A stretch of 64,000 nt of DNA, from positions 1 through 64,000 of the forward strand of contig JAEEJZ010000021.1 of assembly GCA_016282145.1 (NCBI GenBank). Reading direction: 5' to 3'. The notes beneath the pieces are model-generated. The model searched no databases, was not told where the DNA came from, and saw only the letters and a list, made by a program, of their open reading frames with translations. Source of the DNA: Bacteroidales bacterium. Its GTDB lineage: Bacteria > Bacteroidota > Bacteroidia > Bacteroidales > UBA932. Below, piece by piece: positions 36,220 through 45,510 of this stretch. The number at the start of each line of letters is the position of its first letter. The first letter of the stretch is position 1. Made by a program: the position numbers and the translations under genes.

Positions 36220-37416
36220 ATGAAAAAGACCACTATTCTCATCGCCGCGGCACTGGCTTGCTTCTGCGGCGCTTCCGCCCAGAACAAGGTGAAAGCCAAT
36301 TTCCCTGAATACAGTTTCACCACGGTCAAGGCGGCTCCCATCACTTCCATTAAAAACCAATACCGCAGCGGCACCTGCTGGGCCTTTTCCACCATCGGCT
36401 TCGTGGAGTCCGAGGTCATCCGCCTGGGCGGCATCAAGGATACGCTGAAGTATCCTGATTTCTCCGAATTCTTCATCGTCAGCCATTCCTATCTGGAGCG
36501 GGCGGAGAAGTACGTGCGCCTGGACGGGCATATGGGCTTCCGGGTAGGCAGCCAGGGCGGAGACGTCCTGGATGTCATCCGCGACTGGGGCCTGGTTCCG
36601 CAGGCGGAGATGACCGGTATGCAGTACGGCACGGACAAACCTGTCCAGGCTGAACTGGACGGAGTACTCAAGGCTTACGTGGACGTGATTGTCAAGAATC
36701 CCAACAAGACCCTGACCACTGCCTGGAAGAACGGCCTTAAGGGCATCCTGGACGCTTACCTCGGTCCCTGGCCGGAGAAGTTCAGCGTGGACGGCAAGGA
36801 ATACACGCCCGCCGCTTACCGCGACGCCCTGAAGTTCAATCCTGACGACTATATCAGCCTGACCTCCTATACGCATCATCCCTTCTACAGCTGGTTCGCC
36901 GTGGAGGTCTGCGACAACTGGCGCTCCGACCTCAGTTTCAACGTCCCCATCGACGAATTCATGGAGATCGTGGAGAATGCGTTGCAGAACGGCTACACCC
37001 TCGAATGGTCCGCTGACGTGAGCGATCCGGGCTTTACCCGTGACGGTCTGGGCATCCTCGTGGATATGGATGCCAGCAGCCGCGCCGGTTCCGACCAGGA
37101 GCACTGGGTGGGCAAGTCCGCCGACAAGGGGAACGACCGCCTGTCCGTCGTCGTCGAGAAGGTTCCCACGCAGGAGAGCCGCCAGATCGAGTATGACAAC
37201 AAGACCATGACCGACGACCACGGCATGCAGCTTTACGGCATCGCCCAGGACCAGGACGGCAAGAAATTTTATATGGCCAAGAATTCCTGGGGCGAAGCCG
37301 GCAAGTATAAGGGCATCTGGTATGTGACGCCCGCATTCGTCAAGGGACAGAGCCTCGGCGTCATCGTGCACAAATCCGCCCTGCCCAAGTCCCTGCTCAA
37401 AAAGATGGGTAAATGA
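36220..37416 (+). CDS. Secreted C1B-type cysteine peptidase (bleomycin hydrolase-like)
   Basis: 398 residues from ATG 36220. The signal peptide is MKKTTILIAAALACFCGASAQ. The papain-like triad of bleomycin hydrolase/aminopeptidase C type is present: Q47 and C53 in NQYRSGTCWAFST, H334 in TDDHGMQLYG and N355 in KNSWGE. Unlike cytosolic PepC it has an export signal, so it acts in the periplasm or outside. Its role is probably peptide degradation. It is divergent from the C10 protease operon (38 bases between starts). Its stop overlaps the pssA start (ATGA at 37413). Confidence 0.9.
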   Translation: MKKTTILIAAALACFCGASAQNKVKANFPEYSFTTVKAAPITSIKNQYRSGTCWAFSTIGFVESEVIRLGGIKDTLKYPDFSEFFIVSHSYLERAEKYVRLDGHMGFRVGSQGGDVLDVIRDWGLVPQAEMTGMQYGTDKPVQAELDGVLKAYVDVIVKNPNKTLTTAWKNGLKGILDAYLGPWPEKFSVDGKEYTPAAYRDALKFNPDDYISLTSYTHHPFYSWFAVEVCDNWRSDLSFNVPIDEFMEIVENALQNGYTLEWSADVSDPGFTRDGLGILVDMDASSRAGSDQEHWVGKSADKGNDRLSVVVEKVPTQESRQIEYDNKTMTDDHGMQLYGIAQDQDGKKFYMAKNSWGEAGKYKGIWYVTPAFVKGQSLGVIVHKSALPKSLLKKMGK

Positions 37417-38135
37417 AAAAACACATTCCGAATTTCATCACAAGCCTGAACCTGGCCTGCGGGGCCGTGGCCATCGTTTTTACCTTCCAGGGGCATTTCG
37501 AGGTCGCCTTCCCGCTGATGCTCGCCGCCGCGCTCTTCGATTTTCTGGACGGGATGGCGGCCCGCGCGCTGAAGGCCTACAGCCCGATGGGGCGGGAACT
37601 GGATTCCCTGGCCGATATGGTCAGTTTCGGCGTCCTGCCGTCGATGATGCTTTTCTGCCTGATGCGCACCTGCTCCTTCGGAGAGAATCCGCTCTGCTTC
37701 GCAGCGCTGCTCATCGCGGTATTCAGCGGGCTCCGGCTGGCGAAATTCAATATCGACGAGCGCCAGCACGAGAATTTCCTCGGGCTGCCCACGCCCGCCT
37801 GCGCCCTGCTCTGCGGTGCCCTTTGCGATTATGTCGCCTACGCGCCGGCATCGCTGCCCGCAATCTGGAGTGCCGGCGTGGTCTTCATCCCCGTGCTCAG
37901 CCTCTGCCTCAGCGCCCTGCTGGTGAGCGAGTTGCCGATGTTCTCGATGAAACTCTCCGCCGCCGCCTTCAAGACGCGTGACGCGCTCTTCTACAAGCGC
38001 ATGCTCTTTGTCCTTGAAGTAATCGTAATCGCAGTGCTTGTGGCGGTCTTCGGGGCCCACTGGTCCCTGGCCGTCCTGCTCTCCTTCGCCCTCTATATCC
38101 TCAAGAACCTGCTTTACGCATTGTTGAAGGTATAA
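37413..38135 (+). CDS. pssA: CDP-diacylglycerol-serine O-phosphatidyltransferase PssA
   Basis: 240 residues, with about eight hydrophobic segments. The CDP-alcohol phosphotransferase motif DGxxARx8GxxxDxxxD is visible as DGMAARALKAYSPMGRELDS followed by LADMVSFG. N-terminus HIPNFITSLNLACGAVAIVF is typical of the PssA branch. It makes phosphatidylserine, the precursor of phosphatidylethanolamine, at the inner membrane. It overlaps the C1 peptidase by 4 bases and is followed after 9 bases by an acyltransferase gene, so phospholipid synthesis genes are grouped. Confidence 0.9.
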   Translation: MKKHIPNFITSLNLACGAVAIVFTFQGHFEVAFPLMLAAALFDFLDGMAARALKAYSPMGRELDSLADMVSFGVLPSMMLFCLMRTCSFGENPLCFAALLIAVFSGLRLAKFNIDERQHENFLGLPTPACALLCGALCDYVAYAPASLPAIWSAGVVFIPVLSLCLSALLVSELPMFSMKLSAAAFKTRDALFYKRMLFVLEVIVIAVLVAVFGAHWSLAVLLSFALYILKNLLYALLKV

Positions 38136-38144
38136 TTCCTCCAT

Positions 38145-39416
38145 ATGACAGATAATTTTGAGCGTTTTGATATGGCGAATCCGCCGGTGCGGACACGCTG
38201 GTTCCTTCGCCCGCTGACCTACCTGCTCAGCCTTCCCGACGTTATCGCCCACAAGGTGCAGGTCCATTACCAGGGCACCAAGGAACTCAAATCTCCGTTC
38301 CTGCTGCTGAGCAACCACAACGCCTTTATGGACTTCAAGGTGTTGACCAAGGCCATTTTCCCCCGCCGCGCCAACTATGTGGTGGCCATTGACGGATTCA
38401 TCGGACGCGAATGGCTGCTTCGCAACGTCGGCGCCATCTGCAAGCGCAAATTCACTTCAGACGTGACGCTGATCCGGCAACTGAAGCGCGTGGTGGAGAA
38501 CGGAGACATCGCAGTCATCTATCCCGAAGCCCGTTACTCGCTCTGCGGTACGACGGCGGTTCTGCCGGAATCGCTCGGCAAACTCTGCAAACTGCTCAAG
38601 GTTCCCGTGACGACCTTCATCTGCCACGGACACCACGTCAATTCCCCGTTCTGGAACCTGCATCCCCGCGGCGTCAAACCCACGGAAGCAGACTTTAAAC
38701 TTCTCTACACACCGGAACAGCTGGAGTTACTGAGTGTCGATGAGATTAACGAGGGGCTAGTCCGCGCCTTCCAGTATGACGATTTTGCCTGGCTGAAGGA
38801 AAAGAAACTCGAGATGCACTATGATAAACGCGCCGAGGGACTCCACCGCGTGCTCTATCAGTGCCCGCACTGCGGCACGGAGTACGAAATGACTTCAAAG
38901 GGCAATCAGCTCATCTGCAAGCATTGCGGCAAGCGCTGGGAAATGGCTCCGGACGGAACCCTGCTCGCCCTGGAGGGCAAAACCGAATTTCCGCACGTCC
39001 CCGACTGGTACGAGTGGGAGCGGGCGCAAGTGCGTGCCGAAGTGGAAGCCGGAACCTACAGCAGCGGGGAACTTCCCGTAGAAGTATGCTCTCTGCCCAA
39101 TTCCAAGCGCTTCATTCCTTTAGGCAAAGGGACGATGACACACGATATGGAGGGGTTCCGCGTACGGGTCAAAGATTTACTGGGACGCGAGTACAAGATG
39201 GAGATTCCGGTGCCCTCAGCCTACTCCGTACACATCGAATACAACTACCTGGGCAAGTGGGGAGACTGTGTAGATCTCAACACCCTCACGGATACCTGGT
39301 ACACCTATCCAAAAGTCCCGGACTGCTCCGTCACAAAAATCGCACTGGCCACCGAAGAACTCTATTTTGCCTGGCGCAGGAGCATCGGAAAGCCCTGTAA
39401 ACCCGGATTGGCATAA
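38145..39416 (+). CDS. Lysophospholipid acyltransferase with C-terminal zinc-ribbon domain
   Basis: 423 residues. Residues about 20-240 are a PlsC-type acyltransferase: NHNAFMDFKV carries the catalytic H(x4)D, and VIYPEARYS is the substrate-binding motif. Behind it comes a zinc ribbon of two CxxC pairs (CPHCGTEY and CKHCGKRW, about residues 240-265), then a beta-rich domain of about 150 residues with LGKWGDCVDL. Family members acylate lysophosphatidic acid in membrane lipid synthesis. The zinc-ribbon tail is unusual for PlsC and may place the enzyme elsewhere or bind another partner. Nine bases after pssA, and followed by a bidirectional terminator. Confidence 0.82.
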   Translation: MTDNFERFDMANPPVRTRWFLRPLTYLLSLPDVIAHKVQVHYQGTKELKSPFLLLSNHNAFMDFKVLTKAIFPRRANYVVAIDGFIGREWLLRNVGAICKRKFTSDVTLIRQLKRVVENGDIAVIYPEARYSLCGTTAVLPESLGKLCKLLKVPVTTFICHGHHVNSPFWNLHPRGVKPTEADFKLLYTPEQLELLSVDEINEGLVRAFQYDDFAWLKEKKLEMHYDKRAEGLHRVLYQCPHCGTEYEMTSKGNQLICKHCGKRWEMAPDGTLLALEGKTEFPHVPDWYEWERAQVRAEVEAGTYSSGELPVEVCSLPNSKRFIPLGKGTMTHDMEGFRVRVKDLLGREYKMEIPVPSAYSVHIEYNYLGKWGDCVDLNTLTDTWYTYPKVPDCSVTKIALATEELYFAWRRSIGKPCKPGLA

Positions 39417-39483
39417 ATCTTATTCTCGCCCATCTTGTGAAGGATCAGGATGGCTGCGCTGTTCCCCTCATAAGGAAACAAAA

Positions 39484-39516
39484 AACCGGGCGCCGAGCGG
39501 CGTCCGGTATTTTTAT
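39484..39516. terminator. Bidirectional Rho-independent terminator
   Basis: The stem ACCGGGCGCCG/CGGCGTCCGGT (39485-39508, loop AG) has T-rich sequence on the right and an A run on the left. It can therefore end both the plus-strand acyltransferase transcript and the minus-strand lipoprotein transcript. Confidence 0.8.
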
Positions 39517-39529
39517 TGAGTAGGGAAAA

Positions 39530-39904
39530 CTACTTTGCGTCTACGGGCAATCTGTAGAACATCATGTGGTCGAGGTCGAGTTCATCTTCGCTCTTGAACT
39601 CACCCACGAGGCCTTCGACCTTTTCCGACCAGTCCGTGAACACGACTTCGATAGAACTGCCTTTCAGGCTGGGCTTGTTGCCGAGGATGATGAAAGTTCC
39701 CTCGTAAGGAGAGCGGTCGTTAATCCTCATTTTGCAGCCCATCTGGGAAGTGAATTCCAGGAAATACTGATCAGCGCCATCTTGTGCTCCCCAAACAGTA
39801 TTGATCAGGGACTTGGCGTTGTCGACATTCTTCTGACAGGAAGTCAGGGAGAGGGCGCCGGCCACGAGGGCGACACCGAGAAGGATTGCAAGAATCTTTT
39901 TCAT
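39530..39904 (-). CDS. Small lipoprotein of unknown function
   Basis: 124 residues. Signal MKKILAILLGVALVAGALSLTSC has a clear lipobox (LTSC at about residue 23). The mature part of about 100 residues has the order LINTVWGAQDG, YFLEFTS, CKMRINDRSPYEGTFIILGN, a strand pattern like small lipocalin- or META-like domains of Bacteroidetes lipoproteins, but no family can be named. It lies downstream of gap in the same direction (25 bases apart), so it may share the gap transcript. Confidence 0.72.
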   Translation of the reverse strand: MKKILAILLGVALVAGALSLTSCQKNVDNAKSLINTVWGAQDGADQYFLEFTSQMGCKMRINDRSPYEGTFIILGNKPSLKGSSIEVVFTDWSEKVEGLVGEFKSEDELDLDHMMFYRLPVDAK

Positions 39905-39929
39905 TGGTTAATTATTTTAGTGAAAATGT

Positions 39930-41780
<1,851 letters not shown>

Positions 41781-41783
41781 GCG

Positions 41784-42959
41784 ATGCGATACTACCTCAT
41801 AGCCGGAGAAGCGTCCGGCGACCTGCACGCTTCGAACCTGATGCGGGGCCTCTACGCCGAGGACCCGCAGGCCTGCATCCGCTTCCGCGGCGGCGACCTG
41901 ATGAAAGCGGTCTACGACGAATCCGACAAAGGCACGGACGGCGGCCTGACCACCCACTACCGCCAGGGGGCGATGATGGGAATCGGGGAAATCCTGCGGA
42001 AGGCCGGGCAGATGTCGCGCAACCTCAGGGAATGCAAGGCGGACATCGCCGCCTGGAAGCCCGACGCCGTGATTCTCATCGACTACCCCGGCTTCAACTT
42101 CCCCATCGCCAAATTCGCCCACAAGAAAGGCTTCAAGGTATTCTGGTACATCGCCCCGAAGACCTGGGCCTCGCGCGAGGGCCGCAACAGTAAACTGCGG
42201 CAATATGTCGACCGGCTCTTCATCGTCTTCCCCTTTGAGATTCCCTATTTCACGGAGGCGGGCGTACCTTTTATATATAAGGGCAATCCCCTGCTGGACG
42301 CCATCCAGGACTCCCCCGCCCTCAACCGCAGCCGCGCGGAATTCCTCGCGGCGCACGGCCTGGAAGACAAGCCCTTCATCGCCATGCTTGCGGGGTCGCG
42401 CAAAGGCGAGATTTCCCGGATGATGCCCGTCCTGACGGAAGTGGTCCGCAGGCTCGGCGCCGACCCGCAGTTCAAAGACCATCAGTTCCTGCTCGCAGGC
42501 GCCCCTGCGCGCAGCGAAGCCGACTACCTGCCCTATATCCAGGGAAACGAAAGGATCAAACTCATCTTCGGCGACACCTACGGCATCCTTAAATTTGCGG
42601 AGGAAGCCGTCATCAACTCCGGCACGGCATCGCTGGAAGCCGCACTCATCGGTACGCCGCAGGTCGTCTGCTGGTCCACCACAGGCTTCAATATGTTCGT
42701 GGCCCTGCACATCCTGCGCATCCAGGACCGCATCAAATACATCTCCCTGGCCAATCTCATCCTGGACAAGCAGGTCTTTACCGAACTGATCCAGGACGCC
42801 TTCACGCCGGAAAATGTCATTGCAGAGTTAAAGAGCCTCACGCCGGGCGGCGAACGGGCTGCACGTATGCAGGAGGACTACGCCGCCATGCGCGAAGTCC
42901 TCGGCGGAGGCGGTGCCTCGCGCGCCGTCGCCGCCTCCATCATCAGTTTGATAAAATAA
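41784..42959 (+). CDS. lpxB: Lipid-A-disaccharide synthase LpxB
   Basis: 391 residues, GT19 glycosyltransferase. The start MRYYLIAGEASGDLHASNLM, FRGGDLMKA, VILIDYPGFNFPIAKFA, FWYIAPKTWASREGR and YKGNPLLDAI are family landmarks. LAGSRKGEISRMMP is the UDP-sugar loop, and the C-terminal part is INSGTASLEAALIGTPQVV. It joins UDP-2,3-diacylglucosamine and lipid X at the inner membrane. surE-lpxB is a common pairing in Bacteroidetes. Confidence 0.95.
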   Translation: MRYYLIAGEASGDLHASNLMRGLYAEDPQACIRFRGGDLMKAVYDESDKGTDGGLTTHYRQGAMMGIGEILRKAGQMSRNLRECKADIAAWKPDAVILIDYPGFNFPIAKFAHKKGFKVFWYIAPKTWASREGRNSKLRQYVDRLFIVFPFEIPYFTEAGVPFIYKGNPLLDAIQDSPALNRSRAEFLAAHGLEDKPFIAMLAGSRKGEISRMMPVLTEVVRRLGADPQFKDHQFLLAGAPARSEADYLPYIQGNERIKLIFGDTYGILKFAEEAVINSGTASLEAALIGTPQVVCWSTTGFNMFVALHILRIQDRIKYISLANLILDKQVFTELIQDAFTPENVIAELKSLTPGGERAARMQEDYAAMREVLGGGGASRAVAASIISLIK

Positions 42960-42968
42960 TACAATACA

Positions 42969-43568
42969 ATGAAATTCAGTGATTTTAAATTGGAGAAGAC
43001 GGGAGACGGTCTCCTGCCGGTAATCATACAGGATGCCTGCACCCTGAAGGTGCTGATGCTCGGCTATATGAACGAAGAAGCCTTCGACAAGACGGCAAAA
43101 GAAGGCCGCGTCACCTTCTACTCCCGCAGCAAAGGCCGCCTCTGGACCAAGGGCGAAACCAGCGGCAACTTCCTGACGGTTAATGAAATGTACGCCGACT
43201 GCGACAACGATACCCTGCTGATCAAGGCCACGCCCGCCGGGCCGACCTGCCACCGCGGCACCACAGCCTGCTTCGACAGCTGCGACGACGAAGGCTTCAT
43301 CCGCACCCTGGCAAGCGTCATCCGCGGCCGCCACGCACAGATGCCCGAAGGCTCCTACACCACCAAACTCTTTGTCAAGGGAGTCAAGGCCATCTCCAAG
43401 AAAGTGGGCGAAGAAGCGGCGGAGACGATCATCGAGGCCGTCGACGGCAAACGCGACCGCTTCATCTACGAATGCTCAGACCTCATCTATCACCTGCTCG
43501 TCCTCTGTGAGCAGATGGATGTCTCAATAGAAGATTTGGAGAAAGAACTGGCGCTGCGGCACCGCTAG
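42969..43568 (+). CDS. hisIE: Bifunctional phosphoribosyl-AMP cyclohydrolase/phosphoribosyl-ATP pyrophosphatase HisIE
   Basis: 199 residues. The HisI half (about 1-115) has MLGYMNEEAFDKT, RVTFYSRSKGRLWTKGETSGN, and metal ligands in YADCDNDTLL and GPTCHRGTTACF. The HisE half (about 115-199) has the helical MazG-like motif KKVGEEAAETIIEAVDG. It carries out steps 2 and 3 of histidine synthesis. No other his gene is nearby, so the pathway is split across the chromosome. Convergent with the SpoT-like gene after 6 bases. Confidence 0.95.
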   Translation: MKFSDFKLEKTGDGLLPVIIQDACTLKVLMLGYMNEEAFDKTAKEGRVTFYSRSKGRLWTKGETSGNFLTVNEMYADCDNDTLLIKATPAGPTCHRGTTACFDSCDDEGFIRTLASVIRGRHAQMPEGSYTTKLFVKGVKAISKKVGEEAAETIIEAVDGKRDRFIYECSDLIYHLLVLCEQMDVSIEDLEKELALRHR

Positions 43569-43574
43569 CACCCC

Positions 43575-45443
43575 TTATTCCGCATTCAGGTCCTTCACCT
43601 CGTCCACACTGGGAATCGAGGCGATGTCGCTGATGGTCTGCCGGAACTCCTCCGCGGAATGCACGTAGAAGTGGATGTCGCAATTGACAATCTGGTCTTC
43701 GGTCTGCGTACAGAGTTTCGAGAGCGAAAGTTTCCGCCGCTCGACGATGCAGTCGATAATGTCCCGGAGCAGATGATAGCGGTCGATGGCGATGATGCGG
43801 ATCATAGCCGGGAAGAGATGCTGCGGATCCGGCAGGAAATCCAGTTCGACGATGCTGTCCCCGTTCTCCGAAGCCAGTTTGACCGCTTCGGAGCAATGGC
43901 GGCTGTGTACGGTGATATGCCCCTTGGAATCCCTGAAGCCGATGACCTCGTCGCCGGGAAGCGGCCGGCAGTGCTGGCAGCGCGAATAGAGCGGCTCGCC
44001 CTTATGCTTTAAATAGGCTGCGATATGCTTTTTGGCCTTGTAGGTCGTCACGTACTCCAACCAGCGCTTCTGCGGGCAGACATCGTCCGCCACCCCGATC
44101 TCCACGCAGTCTCCGCGGTGCAGTTCGGTCTTCAGCGGCGAGAGAATGCCGTTGATACGCGCGTACTTGGCCCGCTCAGCGATATCGGTATGGATCTCAT
44201 AAGCGAAATCGAGGGCCGTCGCACCTTTGGGAAGGATTACGCCCTGGCCCTTCGGCGTATAGGCGATGATATCCTCATTGTAGAGCGATGAGCTCACGCC
44301 CTCCATGAAGTCCAGGTCTCCCAGGTGCATAGCCATATCCTGCAAGACGCCCTTGAAGCGTTCCAGCCACTCCTCGTTGCGTTCCACGATGCAACCCAGG
44401 CGCGCGTTGCGGATCATCCGCTCGGAGGAAATATGCAGCTCCTCCCAGACCCCGGCGCGGTTGAGCATCTTTACGTGGAAGCCCTGATAACCGTTGTCCT
44501 TGGGATGGTCGATATAGTTGGAAATGCTGCCCGGCCGCTCCTGGAAATGTCCGGAAAGGATGGAGTAGATGTAGAGGCTCAGGTCCTTTTCCGTCCAGGG
44601 CTCCTTCGGCGCTTCATAGATGACGCGGATATAGTGCTTGAAATCAACGTGCGAGAAGTTGACGTTCTGCTCTTTCATATTGCGCCAGATGCTGTAGGGC
44701 TTGCGGTAGCGCGTCTCCATCTTCACGCTGATGCCCTTTTCGGCGAGCAGCCGCTGGATTTCTTCGGAGAAAACGCGCACGGATTCGGCGGTACGCTCCT
44801 TATCCTTCGCCAGTTGCTCCTCGAGCAGGGCGAATTCGCGCGGGCAGCGATAGCGGAAAGAGAGGTTCTCGAGTTCCGATTTGACGGGATAGAGTCCCAG
44901 GCGGTTGGCCAGCGGCGCATAAAAGAAGTCCGTCTCACCCGCGATTTTCATCTGCTTGTCCGCCCGCATGCTGTCCAGCGTACGCATATTGTTCAGGCGG
45001 TCGGACAGTTTGACGAGCAGGGCCCGGATATCGTAATGCACGGAATCCAGGATCTGCCGGAAATTATCCACCTGCTTGGTGTACTGGTATTTTTCCTTTT
45101 TCCGCTTGGTGACCGCATCCACCAGGAAGGCGACGTCATCACCAAAATGGTCGCGGATATCCTCGATGGTCACCTCGGTATCCTCGACCACGTCGTGCAG
45201 GAAGGCGGCGATGACCGGGTTCGCGTCCAGTTCCAGCTCGGCCGCGACGATATGCGCCACGGCGATGGGGTGGACGATATAGGGCTGCCCGGACATACGC
45301 ATCTGTCCGTCGTGCGCTGCAGCGGCAAACCAGAAGGCATCCTCGATGCGCTGCAAATCCTCCGCGGAGACCCGCTGACGCATCACCTCAAACACCGCTT
45401 CCGCGGACTGCAGAATCTCTTCCTGTAATACCGGTCTTTCCAT
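43575..45443 (-). CDS. RelA/SpoT homologue with intact hydrolase and degenerate synthetase domain
   Basis: 622 residues from ATG 45443; the track start at 45632 lies in the promoter region of the divergent gene. The HD domain keeps all hydrolase motifs (YIVHPIAVAHIV, FLHDVVEDT, KLSDRLNNMRTL). The synthetase domain is degraded: NFSHVDFKHYIRVIYE replaces the FDEIFDLYAIRI type and the EVQIR motif is missing, although YRKPYSIWRNM and NGYQGFH remain. A TGS domain (DIIAYTPKGQGVILPKGATALDF), a zinc-finger-like CQHCRPLPGDE and a C-terminal ACT domain follow. Inferred role: a (p)ppGpp hydrolase of the SpoT kind, the counterpart of the synthetase at 16.5 kb. Confidence 0.88.
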   Translation of the reverse strand: MERPVLQEEILQSAEAVFEVMRQRVSAEDLQRIEDAFWFAAAAHDGQMRMSGQPYIVHPIAVAHIVAAELELDANPVIAAFLHDVVEDTEVTIEDIRDHFGDDVAFLVDAVTKRKKEKYQYTKQVDNFRQILDSVHYDIRALLVKLSDRLNNMRTLDSMRADKQMKIAGETDFFYAPLANRLGLYPVKSELENLSFRYRCPREFALLEEQLAKDKERTAESVRVFSEEIQRLLAEKGISVKMETRYRKPYSIWRNMKEQNVNFSHVDFKHYIRVIYEAPKEPWTEKDLSLYIYSILSGHFQERPGSISNYIDHPKDNGYQGFHVKMLNRAGVWEELHISSERMIRNARLGCIVERNEEWLERFKGVLQDMAMHLGDLDFMEGVSSSLYNEDIIAYTPKGQGVILPKGATALDFAYEIHTDIAERAKYARINGILSPLKTELHRGDCVEIGVADDVCPQKRWLEYVTTYKAKKHIAAYLKHKGEPLYSRCQHCRPLPGDEVIGFRDSKGHITVHSRHCSEAVKLASENGDSIVELDFLPDPQHLFPAMIRIIAIDRYHLLRDIIDCIVERRKLSLSKLCTQTEDQIVNCDIHFYVHSAEEFRQTISDIASIPSVDEVKDLNAE

Positions 45444-45499
45444 AAGGCTTCTCAACAAAAAAGGATGCGCTAATATCGCAATTTTTTCGCAAAAATGAG

Positions 45500-45507
45500 T
45501 ATCTTTG
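45500..45507 (+). promoter_or_regulatory. -7 box (TATCTTTG) for the GH2-GDPD gene
   Basis: A perfect TAnnTTTG ending 3 bases before the ATG at 45511, which would make that ATG the transcript start. If a leader is needed, the next in-frame ATG at 45538 is the alternative. Confidence 0.55.
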
Positions 45508-45510
45508 TAG

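Noticed and set aside
37269-38318. 349-residue minus-strand ORF
   Set aside because: Antisense to the C1 peptidase and pssA, both of which have intact motifs; low-complexity charged composition.
39417-39483. Possible small RNA gene before the terminator
   Set aside because: The 67 bases between the acyltransferase stop and the terminator show no promoter box and no clear fold; simplest reading is 3' UTR.
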